DNA of 64,000 nucleotides from Massilia sp. MS-15 (GCF_020176695.1 NZ_JAIWIA010000042.1:60266-124265); one strand, 5' to 3'; shown: positions 28,066-40,291, counted from the stretch's first letter. Numbers and translations: made by a program. Notes: generated from the sequence alone by a model not told the origin.

Positions 28066-30429
28066 TCAGCCGGCGTGCGCCAGGCCATGCAAGGAATCGT
28101 TCATCGCGGCTTCGCCCACCGCCTGGGTCAGCACGCGGCCGACCACGCCCTCCGGCGCCAGCACCCGGATGCTGCCGCTGCGGAAGGCGTCCAGCAGGCG
28201 TTCGGCCGGCAGCGAAAAGGCTTCCTGGCTGCTGCTGCCGGCGAAAATGAACAGCGTGCGCAGCGGACTGACCCAGGCCAGGCGCAGCTTGCGCACGCCA
28301 GTCTCGCCCCGCAGCTCGAAGCGCATGCCGCGCTCGAGCGCCGCCAGCTGGGCCGCCGCCGGGTCACGCGCCGCGTCCTCGTCGGCCGCGCCGGCCTGCT
28401 CCAGCGCGATGCGGTGCAGCGCGTCCTGCTGGGCGGCCTCCACCGCCAGCTCCAGCTGGCGCTCGGGCGAGAGCTCGAGCGGCGCGCGCACGATCGAAGC
28501 GTGGTACTCGGCCAGTTCGGCAAAGAACTGGAGGCGCTCGGCGTCCTGCCACTTGACCGCATCCAGCCACCGGTTGAGGGCGGCCAGCAGCGCCGGCAGG
28601 CGCTTGATGAGCGCCTGGCGCTGTTCCTGGGTGGCTTTCGGCTTCACGCTCCAGATCAGGTCGTCCATGGCGCGGGTGGCGTTCTCGACCGCGCCCGGCT
28701 TGCCCTCCTCGATGGTGTAGGCCAGGGTCAGCACCGGGGTCCAGCGCTGTTCCAGGAAGCTGCTCACCAGGGCCACCACCTGCCCGCCGGCCAGGGCCAG
28801 GCGGTGCGCGACCGCCTTGTGCGCCGAGCGGGCCGCGGCCGCGGCCTTTTCCTGGCGCGTGGCGCGCGCGATCGGCCCGGCAATGGCGGCCTGCTCGGCC
28901 TGCTCGCGCTCGGCGATGCCCGCTTCCAGCTCGGCCACGGCCGCGGCGAAGGCCTGCACGCTGTCCCCTGGCCGGGCTGCGCCGCGCACCTTGTCGACGC
29001 CGCGCCGCATGGCGCGGTAGAGCGGGTCCTCAGGACTGGCGCCCTGGCCCCAGCCGGCCTGGGACAGCAGGTCGAGCATGCGCCGCGCCGGGTGCGTCTC
29101 TTCAAAGAAGAAACTGCGGTCCTTGAGCGCCGCGCGCAGCACCGGCACCTGCAGGAAGGCGATCAGCTCGCGCGTCTCCTGCGGGATGCCATCGTCCAGC
29201 AGCACCGCCTCGAAGATCCGCGACAGCAGGTCGAGCGTGGTCTCGTCCCCGCGCGACAGGCTGCCATGGGGCAGGCTCTGCTTCAAGCGCGGCAGGTAGA
29301 ACACCTCGTGGGCGGTGGATGCGCCAGCGCCCTGGTCGGCGGGCAGGCCTGCCGCCAGGGAGTCGAGCGCCTCGGCCAGCAGGACGGAGCGCGCGGCGGC
29401 CGAGGTGGCAGCCGGATGCGCCACGGGCGCTGCGTCGCAAGCCGTGGCCGAAGCCGGAGGGCACGCCGAGCCCGGCGGGGGTCCCGCTCGCCCGGGCACG
29501 GGCGCGGCGCCGGCGCGCAGCGTGTGCGCAGGCGCCGTCGGCTGGATGGGCGCCTGCAGCGCGCCGGCGAAGCCGGGCGCCGCGCTCGGGCGCCAGCCGC
29601 CGCTACCCTGTGGCAAGTCGGGAATCAAGGGGATGTCAAGTTCGCCGCCCGCTCCCCCATGGCTGCCATCGTCGGCGCCGAATAGCTGGCGCAGCTGGCG
29701 CGAGACGGCGGCGTCGCGCCGTGCGCGGGCCGCGCGCGCGGCCGCACTGTCGTCGGTCTTGGCAAACCGCGCTTCGCCGTCGCGGCCACGGGCGGGCTTG
29801 AGCCGCTCCCCGAGGGCGTCGAGCATCGGCCCCAGCGCGAACACGATGCCGGGCCGCAGCAGCGGCAGGACCAGCGCGTGCGCGTGCGGGTCGGGCTCGA
29901 ATTCCTGCCAGGCTTCGCGCAGGGCGCGCAGGAACACCTCTGGGCGGAAGGGATTCTGGCCGGCACGCACCAGTTCGCGTCCGAGCAGCAGGCCAAGGCG
30001 CACGCCCAGACCGGCCAGGCGCTCGGACTGCTGGAGATCGAAGGGCCGGCTGATCGCGGCGAAGGCCAGTTGGCTGTCGATTTCCTCCATCGGCACCAGG
30101 CTCAGGGCCTGCGGCGCTGCTTGCGCCGGTTTGGGTCCGGGCGCCAGCAGCGCGATTTCGCGACGCAGGGCGAGCTCGATCCCGGTCGAGGCCAGGTGCA
30201 CGAAGGCGTAAGCATTGTCACGCAACAGGTTGCCGGAGCGGATGCGGTGCGCCGCCTCCTGCGGGGCGAGCGTGGCGTCGGTCATGTCCAGCAGGGCCGC
30301 GCTCATGCGCTTGACCATCTCCATCAGGCCATCGCCCACGTGCTGCATCGCCAGCGCGACGAGCGCATCCAGCGTCGCCTGCTGGGTGGCGGCGGCCTTG
30401 CGGACGGCAGGAGTCTGGGCAGCGTTCAC
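28066..30429 (-). CDS. DUF1631 family protein
   Basis: A 787-residue soluble protein of unknown function matching the DUF1631 type found in beta- and gammaproteobacteria. A helical N-terminal half holds LVPMEEIDSQLAFAAISRPF. A low-complexity Pro/Ala linker lies at about 270-340. A C-terminal half has LIAFLQVPVLRAALKDRSFF, HPARRMLDLLSQAGWG and a final segment with RKLRLAWVSPLRTLFIF. That last segment resembles PilZ-like c-di-GMP-binding folds in relatives, though the canonical RxxxR motif is not clear here. It is 97 bp upstream of smc on the same strand. Confidence 0.8.
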   Translation of the reverse strand: MNAAQTPAVRKAAATQQATLDALVALAMQHVGDGLMEMVKRMSAALLDMTDATLAPQEAAHRIRSGNLLRDNAYAFVHLASTGIELALRREIALLAPGPKPAQAAPQALSLVPMEEIDSQLAFAAISRPFDLQQSERLAGLGVRLGLLLGRELVRAGQNPFRPEVFLRALREAWQEFEPDPHAHALVLPLLRPGIVFALGPMLDALGERLKPARGRDGEARFAKTDDSAAARAARARRDAAVSRQLRQLFGADDGSHGGAGGELDIPLIPDLPQGSGGWRPSAAPGFAGALQAPIQPTAPAHTLRAGAAPVPGRAGPPPGSACPPASATACDAAPVAHPAATSAAARSVLLAEALDSLAAGLPADQGAGASTAHEVFYLPRLKQSLPHGSLSRGDETTLDLLSRIFEAVLLDDGIPQETRELIAFLQVPVLRAALKDRSFFFEETHPARRMLDLLSQAGWGQGASPEDPLYRAMRRGVDKVRGAARPGDSVQAFAAAVAELEAGIAEREQAEQAAIAGPIARATRQEKAAAAARSAHKAVAHRLALAGGQVVALVSSFLEQRWTPVLTLAYTIEEGKPGAVENATRAMDDLIWSVKPKATQEQRQALIKRLPALLAALNRWLDAVKWQDAERLQFFAELAEYHASIVRAPLELSPERQLELAVEAAQQDALHRIALEQAGAADEDAARDPAAAQLAALERGMRFELRGETGVRKLRLAWVSPLRTLFIFAGSSSQEAFSLPAERLLDAFRSGSIRVLAPEGVVGRVLTQAVGEAAMNDSLHGLAHAG

Positions 30430-30553
30430 GGCCTTGGACGGTAGGGAAGATCGATCGCTCTATTGTGCCACATTATTGCCACATGGCAATACCAAAGTTA
30501 CCGATCCAGCTTGATCCAGTGCCGGACCGGGACGGGCGAGGACATCATATTCC

Positions 30554-30581
30554 TTGAGTATGTCGGTGGCTATCCTACACT
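30554..30581 (+). promoter_or_regulatory. Possible promoter of KGG-repeat gene
   Basis: TTGAGT (30554-30559) and TACACT (30576-30581) are separated by 16 bp, leaving a leader of about 115 nt. The match is moderate. The 276-bp gap around it (30430-30705) shows no other clear element. Confidence 0.3.
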
Positions 30582-30705
30582 GGATCACGCCGTGGTCCGA
30601 TACCGATTCAGCAACACGAGCAGCATGATGGGTCGACCGGAAATGCTGCGCTAACGATACGCAGCTCGGCAAGCAGGAACCAATCCCACTCTGAAAGGAA
30701 ATACC

Positions 30706-30903
30706 ATGGCCTCGAATCAAGGTAAGTCGAAACAGGGCGGCAGCTCGCAGCAGCAGGCCGAAGCGGGCCGCCAGGGCGGCAGCAAGCAGTCGGGCTCCGG
30801 CTCGGGCTCGCGCTCCGGTGGCGGCGGCGGTACCCGGGGCGGCACGCCGGAGCAGCATGCCGAGGCTGGTCGCCAGAGCCACAAGAACGACAAGAACCGC
30901 TGA
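30706..30903 (+). CDS. KGG-repeat (YciG/GsiB-type) stress protein
   Basis: A 65-residue highly hydrophilic protein rich in Gly, Ser, Gln and Lys. Two copies of the motif QAEAGRQGG / HAEAGRQSH flank a Gly/Ser stretch. This resembles the KGG motif of general-stress proteins such as GsiB, which are disordered and protect cells in drought or heat. A good ribosome site (AAAGGAA) precedes the ATG, and a strong terminator follows 37 bp after the stop. It is a single-gene unit. Induction by stress is inferred from the family. Confidence 0.85.
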   Translation: MASNQGKSKQGGSSQQQAEAGRQGGSKQSGSGSGSRSGGGGGTRGGTPEQHAEAGRQSHKNDKNR

Positions 30904-30940
30904 GCGGCCGGCACTTCCGGCGCCATTCAGCGGCTAGTCG

Positions 30941-30967
30941 AAGCCCACCGCTTGCGGTGGGCTTTTT
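30941..30967 (+). terminator. Intrinsic terminator of KGG-repeat gene
   Basis: AGCCCACCG and CGGTGGGCT form a perfect 9-bp stem with a short TTG-centred loop, followed by six T residues on the + strand. This is a classic Rho-independent terminator. Confidence 0.92.
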
Positions 30968-31012
30968 TGCGCCTTTTGCCCCTGCTTTGCGCCCGTTCGA
31001 AGCGGCCCCGGC

Positions 31013-31573
31013 TCAGATATTGCGCAGCACCGCGCCCTTGGGTGGACGGAAGTCGCGAACCTCGTTGACCAGGCCGGCAATCTTGGCGTCGCGCGAGTTC
31101 AGGTGCAGGTCGGAGTATTGGTGGATGGCCCACTGTTCCGGCGTCAGTTCGATGCTCTTGCGCAGGATCGATTCGGTGCGGGCGTCGTCGGCGCGCAGGC
31201 CCTCGACAATGATGTTCAGGGCGTCCGGACGGGAGCCGGGCGAGGCCGTGGCATGTGACTTGTGCACCATGAAGCGCGCCGTCTCGCTGCAATAGCGCTC
31301 GCTGCCCGCCAGGAACAGGGTCACCGCGATCGAGGCCACCGCACCGCCGTTGTACATGATGAACTTGATCGGCGAATTCGCCAGGAAGTTGTACAGGCAC
31401 AGTCCGTCGCTGACATAGCCGCCGTTCGACTGCACCAGTACATGCGCGGTCTCGATGCCATCTTCGGTCATGATGGCGACCGCTTCGAACATGCGGTGCA
31501 CCATATCGCTGTTGACGTCGCCCGACAGCGTGAACCACGCCTCCTTGACCCCTTGGTCCTTGTCTTCGCTCAT
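31013..31573 (-). CDS. ClpP-like serine protease
   Basis: A 186-residue ClpP/crotonase-fold protein. The substrate groove strand VLVQSNGGYVSDGL is typical of ClpP. By alignment from memory the nucleophile is Ser81 in GGAVASIAV and the general base His104 in FMVHKS. The third residue, Asp in canonical ClpP (GLVD), is Asn170 here (GLVNEV). No clpX or clpA is adjacent, so this is probably a divergent paralogue rather than the housekeeping ClpP. The start at 31573 has GGGA upstream and the family-like N-terminus. It is divergent from the glycine cleavage operon. Confidence 0.82.
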   Translation of the reverse strand: MSEDKDQGVKEAWFTLSGDVNSDMVHRMFEAVAIMTEDGIETAHVLVQSNGGYVSDGLCLYNFLANSPIKFIMYNGGAVASIAVTLFLAGSERYCSETARFMVHKSHATASPGSRPDALNIIVEGLRADDARTESILRKSIELTPEQWAIHQYSDLHLNSRDAKIAGLVNEVRDFRPPKGAVLRNI

Positions 31574-31700
31574 AGTTTTTCCCACTGCAAAGTGTGTCCG
31601 ACAAGTGTAGCAAAACCTGCCAGCCAGGCTTGCCGGTGCCGGCCCAATAGTGCGCGGCAATAAATTGCGCGCTTTTCCATGCGGCCGCGAGCGTATCTGG

Positions 31701-31729
31701 TTGACACCAGGCGGAGGCTGGCATATTCT
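31701..31729 (+). promoter_or_regulatory. Sigma70 promoter of glycine cleavage operon
   Basis: A consensus -35 TTGACA (31701-31706) and a -10 TATTCT (31724-31729) are separated by 17 bp. The predicted start near 31736 is immediately before the riboswitch. Confidence 0.8.
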
Positions 31730-31736
31730 CCGCAGT

Positions 31737-31938
31737 CTTGACCGGGAGAGCGCAGGCATGCCTGCCGCCGAAGGGGCACTACCCACAAACTCTCAGGCAA
31801 AAGGACTGGTCAGGGGGCGGCAGCGCAAGGCGCGGCCAGCTCACACTCTGGAGAGCGGCCCCGCACACACGGGGCCCACCGAAGGGGCAGGCGTTTCAAA
31901 CCGCTATCTCTCAGGTACCAAGGACAGAGGGGATACAG
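31737..31938 (+). ncRNA. Tandem glycine riboswitch
   Basis: Two glycine aptamers follow each other. The first holds CCGGGAGAGCG, GCCGAAGGGGCA and AAACTCTCAGGCAAAAGGAC. The second holds TCTGGAGAGCGG, ACCGAAGGGGCAGGCG and CTATCTCTCAGGTACCAAGG. These are the conserved blocks of the gcvT element. The RNA ends about 45 nt before the gcvT start. It should switch the operon on when glycine is abundant, so that the excess is degraded. The second aptamer ends GGACAGAGGGGA, with the GC-rich stem region before gcvT as the likely expression platform. Confidence 0.96.
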
Positions 31939-31983
31939 GCACCCGCGCGGGTGCGCGCCCCCAATTCACTGCCCGAGGATTCC

Positions 31984-33102
31984 ATGACGCTCAAAGCGAC
32001 CCCGCTCAATTCCGCACACCGCTCCCTGGGAGCCAAGATGGTCGACTTCGGCGGCTGGGACATGCCGGTCAACTACGGCTCCCAGATCGAGGAGCACAAC
32101 GCCGTGCGCAACGACGCCGGCATGTTCGACGTCTCGCACATGTGCGTGGTGGACCTGAAGGGCGCCAATGTGCGCGCTTTCCTGCGCGGCCTGCTGGCCA
32201 ACAACGTCGACAAGCTGCAGGTACCGGGCAAGGCCCTGTATTCGGCCATGCTGAATCCGGACGGCGGCGTGATCGACGACCTGATCGTCTATTACTTCAG
32301 CGAAGACTGGTTCCGCCTGGTCGTCAACGCCGGCACCGCCGAGAAGGACGTGGCCTGGATGACGCAGCAGAACGAAGCCAGCGGCGCCGGGGTCGGCATC
32401 ACCCAGCGCCGTGACGGCAATGATCCGATCGCCCTGATCGCCGTGCAGGGCCCGAACGCCCGCACCAAGGTCTGGCAGGTGCTGCCGGGCACCCAGGCCG
32501 CTTCGGAACCCCTGAAACCCTTCAACGTCGTGATCGTGCCGGATACCCCGTTCGGCGAAGTGATGGTGGCCCGTACCGGCTATACCGGCGAAGACGGTTT
32601 CGAGGTCGGCGTCCCGGCATCGCAGGTCGAAGCCCTGTGGAACGCCTTCGCCGCCGCCGGCATCAAGCCGGCCGGCCTGGGCGCGCGCGACACCCTGCGC
32701 CTGGAAGCTGGCATGAACCTGTACGGCCAGGACATGGACGAGAGTGTCAATCCGCTCGACGCCGGCATGGGCTGGACCGTCGACCTGGTCGCGGAGCGCG
32801 ACTTCATCGGCAAGCGCGCGCTGCTGGCCAAGGGCCAGCAGGCCAACTTCGTCGGCCTGATCCTGCGCGAGAAAGGCGGTATCCTGCGCGCCCACCAGAA
32901 GGTCATTGCCGCATCCGGCAACAGCGGCGAAATCACCAGCGGCACCTTCAGCCCCAGCATGCAGCAGGCGATCGCGCTGGCGCGCGTGCCACTGGACGTG
33001 GCTGTCGGCGACACCGTGCACGTCGAGATCCGCGACAAGAAGCTGGCCGCATCCGTGGTGAAACTGCCGTTCGTGCGCAACGGCAAAGTCCTCGCGAGCT
33101 GA
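31984..33102 (+). CDS. gcvT: Glycine cleavage system T protein (aminomethyltransferase)
   Basis: A 372-residue tetrahydrofolate-dependent enzyme that takes the aminomethyl group from lipoyl-GcvH and releases ammonia and methylene-THF. Family marks are [39 protein letters not shown] and [23 protein letters not shown] 31984 starts the family N-terminus ([19 protein letters not shown]). The longer open frame to 31738 covers the riboswitch. It is first in gcvT-gcvH-gcvP. Confidence 0.97.
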   Translation: MTLKATPLNSAHRSLGAKMVDFGGWDMPVNYGSQIEEHNAVRNDAGMFDVSHMCVVDLKGANVRAFLRGLLANNVDKLQVPGKALYSAMLNPDGGVIDDLIVYYFSEDWFRLVVNAGTAEKDVAWMTQQNEASGAGVGITQRRDGNDPIALIAVQGPNARTKVWQVLPGTQAASEPLKPFNVVIVPDTPFGEVMVARTGYTGEDGFEVGVPASQVEALWNAFAAAGIKPAGLGARDTLRLEAGMNLYGQDMDESVNPLDAGMGWTVDLVAERDFIGKRALLAKGQQANFVGLILREKGGILRAHQKVIAASGNSGEITSGTFSPSMQQAIALARVPLDVAVGDTVHVEIRDKKLAASVVKLPFVRNGKVLAS

Positions 33103-33160
33103 AGCAGAATAACCAGAACAACCGTTTATACTATCCGCCTCACCACACTGGAGCCTTACC

Positions 33161-33541
33161 ATGAACATTCCAACCGACCTGAAATACACCGAGTCCCACG
33201 AGTGGGTGCGCCGCGAGGCTGACGGCAGCCTGACCGTCGGCATCACCGAATACGCGCAGGACGCGCTGGGCGACATCGTGTTCGTCGAACTGCCGCAGGT
33301 CGGCAAGGAATTCACCGCCGGCGACGACGCCGCCGTGGTCGAGTCGGTCAAGGCCGCCAGCGACATCTATGCCCCGGTGTCGGGCACCGTCACCGCCGTC
33401 AACCAGTCGGTGGCCGACGCCCCCGACTCGATCAACAGCGACGCCTACGGCGCCTGGCTGTTCAAGCTGGCACCAAGCGACGCCGGCGCGGTCGACAAGC
33501 TGCTGGACGCGGACGCGTACGGCAAGACGACTGGCAACTAA
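33161..33541 (+). CDS. gcvH: Glycine cleavage system H protein
   Basis: A 126-residue lipoyl carrier that shuttles the aminomethyl group between GcvP, GcvT and lipoamide dehydrogenase. The lipoylated residue is Lys64 in [17 protein letters not shown]. The length is normal. It lies 58 bp after gcvT. Confidence 0.97.
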   Translation: MNIPTDLKYTESHEWVRREADGSLTVGITEYAQDALGDIVFVELPQVGKEFTAGDDAAVVESVKAASDIYAPVSGTVTAVNQSVADAPDSINSDAYGAWLFKLAPSDAGAVDKLLDADAYGKTTGN

Positions 33542-33556
33542 GCCGGCAATGAATGA

Positions 33557-33578
33557 CGGTGCGCCTGCGGGCGCACCG
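33557..33578 (+). terminator. Hairpin between gcvH and gcvP
   Basis: CGGTGCGCC and GGCGCACCG form a perfect 9-bp stem with a 4-nt loop, followed by GTTGTTT. The T-run is broken, so it may be a partial terminator that lowers gcvP relative to gcvH, or a 3' stabilising structure for gcvTH mRNA. Confidence 0.5.
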
Positions 33579-33643
33579 GTTGTTTCGCGGTTGCGCCCCG
33601 ATCTGGCGCATGCTCCCCTCCCCGATCTTCTCCTGAACTGACC

Positions 33644-36523
<2,880 letters not shown>

Positions 36524-36563
36524 GGCGCGGAGGGCGGCCTGGCTGCCCTGCCCCCCCTGCATG

Positions 36564-38273
36564 CTAGTCGCGGCTTGCGGCGAGGCGCAGGTGGGCGCGC
36601 TCATGACGGCGGCGTTCCCTGGGCAGGTCCCGCGGAACGCCGCTTTCCTTTTGGTGCGGCGGGACGCTTGCCGCGGGCAAGGAAACCGGCGCCGGCGCCT
36701 CCGGTTCGTCCAGCCTGAACGCGGCCATCGTGCGCGACAGCGCCAGGGCCTGCATCTGCAGGGTGCGCGCGGCCGCCGCGGCTTCTTCGACCAGCGCGCA
36801 GTTCTGCCGGGTGACTTCATCCATGCGCACCATCGAGCGGCTGACCTCGGCCAGGCTGCCAGCCTGGCCGGCGCTGGTGCCGCCGAGTTCGGCCAGCACC
36901 GCTTCCATTGCACGCGTCGAGCCGGCGGCATCGCCGATGCACGCTTCGGCGACACTGGCCCGGGTGGCGCAGCCTTCGATCTCGGCGACGGTGCGCTCGG
37001 CCAGCGCACGCACTTCGCGCGCCGCGTCCGCCGCCTGCCGCGCCAGCGCACCCAGCGTGGCCGCTGTCCGGCCATCATCGTGTGCGCGGGCCCGGTCCGG
37101 CTCAATGGCCGCGTCGATGGCCGCGTCCAGCGCGAGCGTCCCGGCCTCGCTGGCCAGGCGGTCGACCGTGGCCGCCGCTTGCGCCGCACGCGCCGCCCCT
37201 TCCCGCACCCTGTCCAGGGTGGCCCGCATCTGTTCCACCATCTGCTCCACCATCGCGCCGCCTTCGCGCGCGCTGCCGGCCGCCTGCTCGGCCAGGCCGC
37301 GGGCCGCCAGCGTACCGGTCGCCGCCACGGTAACCGAGCTTGCCAGCTGCTGCATCGAAGCCGCCGTCTCTTCCAGCGAGCGGGTCCGAAAGACCGCGCG
37401 GCTGTGCATGCTCAGGTTACGCAGCGTAATGTCGCGCGAGGCGCTGCCGATCGTACGCGCCGATTCCGCCACCGTGCGCAGGGTGCCGTTCAGCCTGCGG
37501 ATGCCGGCCTCCAGCGCGCGCGAGGTGTCGCCGATCTCATCTGCACCATGGACGCGTGGCGCAATACTCAGGTCGCCAGCGGCCAGGCCCTGGGCCGCCG
37601 TGCCGATCGTTTCGATCTCGTCCAGCAGCACGCGCCGTACCGCCATCGAGATCGCCAGCGAGACCGCCACCGCGAGCAGCGCCACCACCGGCATCAGGGT
37701 GGCGCTGACCCGGAACTCGGCGGCCGCGGTGCTGGATGCCTCCTCGGACAACGCGCGTTCGAGCGCGGCCAGCATTTCCATGCGCTGGACCAGCACGCCG
37801 AAGGCGGCTTCGGCCTTTACCATGGCGTTCGCGCCAATGGTCTCGTCGACATGCGCCAGCTCGACCACTTCACGCACTTCACGCACATAGCGGCGGTAGG
37901 CCAGGGCCGCGTGCTCGACGTGCCGCCGTTCCAGGCTGGCCGCGGCGGTCTGGCGTTCCAGCACCGCGAGGCCGCGCTCGATCGCCGCGTGCTGGCCGTG
38001 GACCGCGCCGATCAGCTGTTCGATGCGGGCGCGCGAAAAACTGCTGCCCAGCCAGGTGAGCAGCTTGTAGGTATCGGCATGGACGCGCTGGGCCTGGGCC
38101 GCCATGCCGGTCGCGCTGCGCATCTGCACCGCGCGCGGGCCGACGATCGTCTGCAGGGACTGGTGCTGGCGCAGCATGACATAATAGGCGCCGCTCGACA
38201 GCATGAGCAGCAGCAGCAGGACCACCGCCGGAGCGAGCAACAGCTTGGGACCGATCTTCAGGCGCGACAGCAT
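36564..38273 (-). CDS. Methyl-accepting chemotaxis-like protein with degenerate signalling tip
   Basis: A 569-residue membrane protein with TM1 at about 10-32, a helical periplasmic domain at about 35-190, TM2 at about 191-213, then HAMP and a long cytoplasmic coiled coil. The flanks of the signalling domain are normal (SLEETAASMQQLASSV at 299-314; VTRQNCALVEEAAAAA at 487-502). The hairpin tip, normally ALNAAVEAARAGE with a GRGFAVVA stretch after it, reads LALDAAIDAAIEPDRARAH (380-398). By alignment from memory, key residues for CheA/CheW and trimer contacts (Tsr Asn381, Glu385, Arg388) are Asp, Asp and Ile. It may no longer couple to chemotaxis, or may signal differently. Confidence 0.85.
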   Translation of the reverse strand: MLSRLKIGPKLLLAPAVVLLLLLMLSSGAYYVMLRQHQSLQTIVGPRAVQMRSATGMAAQAQRVHADTYKLLTWLGSSFSRARIEQLIGAVHGQHAAIERGLAVLERQTAAASLERRHVEHAALAYRRYVREVREVVELAHVDETIGANAMVKAEAAFGVLVQRMEMLAALERALSEEASSTAAAEFRVSATLMPVVALLAVAVSLAISMAVRRVLLDEIETIGTAAQGLAAGDLSIAPRVHGADEIGDTSRALEAGIRRLNGTLRTVAESARTIGSASRDITLRNLSMHSRAVFRTRSLEETAASMQQLASSVTVAATGTLAARGLAEQAAGSAREGGAMVEQMVEQMRATLDRVREGAARAAQAAATVDRLASEAGTLALDAAIDAAIEPDRARAHDDGRTAATLGALARQAADAAREVRALAERTVAEIEGCATRASVAEACIGDAAGSTRAMEAVLAELGGTSAGQAGSLAEVSRSMVRMDEVTRQNCALVEEAAAAARTLQMQALALSRTMAAFRLDEPEAPAPVSLPAASVPPHQKESGVPRDLPRERRRHERAHLRLAASRD

Positions 38274-38549
38274 GGCTCAGGCCTGGCGCTGCGGGACGAC
38301 GGCGCAATATGACTGGCGGATGGTGACAGGACCCTGCATGCTTGCCTCCCGATCGAGAATACTGCCCGTTTAGTTTCCTAAACGCATTCCTCGGAATCTA
38401 CGCCTCCCCTGGCGTCACAGCTTTGCGTCGGATCAAACCGACTCGGCCAATGCACCATGCATGGTCGAAACAGATGCTTACCATTTTGATACAGTTGCCG
38501 ACTTGCAATCCTGTATTCTCGCGTCGAACCGGACAACACGAGGACAAGC

Positions 38550-39260
38550 ATGCACCTGCATCACTTCATGGCCGCCGCGGCACTGCTGGCGGCCGGCGCG
38601 GCCCGGGCACAGGAAAACGCAGCGCTCCAGGACGGGGCGCCCGCCGCCACCGCGACAGCCAGGCTGGAAGCCGCGACCGGCGCCCGCTACGGACCGCTGG
38701 CGGAAGGGTTCAAGCGCCATGCCCCGCTCTACGGCGGCAACGAGGCCGCCAACCCGAACGACCGCCTGTTCGCCGGCTTTCGTACCGACCCGCGGCTGGT
38801 CATCGGCTACGCCTTCAACGCCTACCTGGCGCTAGAAGCCGGCTATGCCCACCTGAACGACCAGGGCTTCCACAAGATCGTCGCCAACAGCCCGGTCGAG
38901 TCGGCCATCGCGGCGGGGGCGCTCGGCGTGGCCAGCAACACGACCTATGTCGCCGCCAGGCTGACACTGCCGGTCAACGATCGCCTGACGGCCTACGGCA
39001 AGTTCGGCATCGCTCATAGCCAGGTGAAGAACGACGGCTTCGTCACCCCGCAGCAGGCCGCGGCCCGGGCCGCCGGCAGGCAGGACGGCGTGTTCGCCGG
39101 CGAATCGGCCACCGGGGCCTACGGCGCGCTCGGCGCGAAGTACAAGCTGAACGACCGCGCCACGCTCAGCGGCGAGTACCGCGTGAACGGCAGCGCCAGC
39201 AAGTTCGGCGCCGCATCGAACGCGGGCGGGCTGAAAGGAAGCGTCGGCATCGGTTTCTGA
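38550..39260 (+). CDS. OmpA-like outer membrane beta-barrel protein
   Basis: A 236-residue protein with a signal peptide (about 1-20, ending AARAQ) and an eight-stranded barrel pattern: RLVIGYAFNAYLALEAGYAH, TTYVAARLTLPVNDRLTAYG, GAYGALGAKYKLNDRATLSG, and a final strand ending VGIGF with the C-terminal Phe typical of outer membrane proteins. It lacks an OmpA peptidoglycan-binding domain. The ribosome site GAGGAC precedes the ATG. The 276-bp divergent region before it shows no clear element. The role is unknown. Confidence 0.82.
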   Translation: MHLHHFMAAAALLAAGAARAQENAALQDGAPAATATARLEAATGARYGPLAEGFKRHAPLYGGNEAANPNDRLFAGFRTDPRLVIGYAFNAYLALEAGYAHLNDQGFHKIVANSPVESAIAAGALGVASNTTYVAARLTLPVNDRLTAYGKFGIAHSQVKNDGFVTPQQAAARAAGRQDGVFAGESATGAYGALGAKYKLNDRATLSGEYRVNGSASKFGAASNAGGLKGSVGIGF

Positions 39261-39307
39261 GCCCGGTATTCTTCCGGCGTCCTGGCCGTGCCGGTTACAC
39301 TAGCGGG

Positions 39308-40291
39308 ATGGAGACCGGGACGACAAGCATCCGCACGCGCATCGGCGCCACACTGCGCCGCCAGCGCCGCCTGCTCGCGCTGGGCGCCCTGTCGCTGCTG
39401 CTGCACCTGGCCCTGCTCGCCTGGATGGATACGCGACTCGGCGTGCATCCGCCACCATCGCTGCCGCCTTCGGATGCGGCGGCGCTGGCGGTGCGGGTCA
39501 CCGCCACGGTGCCGGCCGCTGCGCCGGCGCCGGCCGCCATTCCACCCGAGCAGCCGGCCGCGCCGCTGCCGCCCATCATGCCCGGCACGCCGGCCGCGGC
39601 CACGCCCGCGGCGGCGCCGCAAGCCCCCGCCACCGATGCCATGCCGGCCGGCGTGGAACCCTTCCAGATGCCCAGCCGCTACCGCGTCGTGATGCCGCCC
39701 AGCGTGCGTCTGGTCTATGCGCTGCGCGATGGTGCCGGGCGGCCGGACGGCGAGGCCAGCCTCGACTGGGAAACCGACGGGGTGCAGTACCGGCTCGCGC
39801 TGGACGGCGTGGCTGGCAGTATCGAGAGCGAAGGCGGTACCGACGATGCCGGCATCGCGCCGCAGCGCGCCCGCTACCGGCATGGCGCCGGCCGCGCGGC
39901 GGTCGCCTTTGCGCGCGAGCGGGGCGCGATCGTGTTCGAGAGCTTCGGCCGCAGCGCGCGCGACACCCCGGGCAGCCAGGATGGCGCCACGGTCCTGATG
40001 CAGCTGGCCGGCATCGGGCTGGCCGACCCGGACCAGCTGCAGGGCGAGGTGGAGATCTACGTCGGGCGCGCCGACGCTGCCGCCGTGGAGCGCTTCGGGG
40101 TGGTGGGACGGGAACGGCTGGTCACCGCGCTGGGCGAGATCGAGACCCTGCACCTAGCCAGGGCGGGCGCGGCGCCGCTGGAGATCTGGCTGGCGCCCGC
40201 GCACGGCTGGCTGCCGGTGCAGCTGCGCGCGCCGGCCCCCGGGGGCGGCATGCGCACCCAGGTCATCCGGGAAATCACGACGAATGGCTAG
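39308..40291 (+). CDS. DUF3108 domain protein
   Basis: A 327-residue protein with one N-terminal membrane helix (about 20-40, LLALGALSLLLHLALLAWMD). A Pro/Ala-rich linker follows (about 60-115). The C-terminal DUF3108 region has LVYALRDGAGRPDGEASLDW, ARYRHGAGRAAVAFARERG and ETLHLARAGAAPLEIWLAP. It is probably anchored in the inner membrane with a periplasmic domain. The function is unknown. The start codon has no strong ribosome site (GCGGG). Confidence 0.82.
   Translation: METGTTSIRTRIGATLRRQRRLLALGALSLLLHLALLAWMDTRLGVHPPPSLPPSDAAALAVRVTATVPAAAPAPAAIPPEQPAAPLPPIMPGTPAAATPAAAPQAPATDAMPAGVEPFQMPSRYRVVMPPSVRLVYALRDGAGRPDGEASLDWETDGVQYRLALDGVAGSIESEGGTDDAGIAPQRARYRHGAGRAAVAFARERGAIVFESFGRSARDTPGSQDGATVLMQLAGIGLADPDQLQGEVEIYVGRADAAAVERFGVVGRERLVTALGEIETLHLARAGAAPLEIWLAPAHGWLPVQLRAPAPGGGMRTQVIREITTNG

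Noticed and set aside
30460..30882. 140-residue minus-strand frame opposite the KGG gene
   Set aside because: It is antisense to a gene with its own ribosome site and terminator, and the composition is shadow-like.
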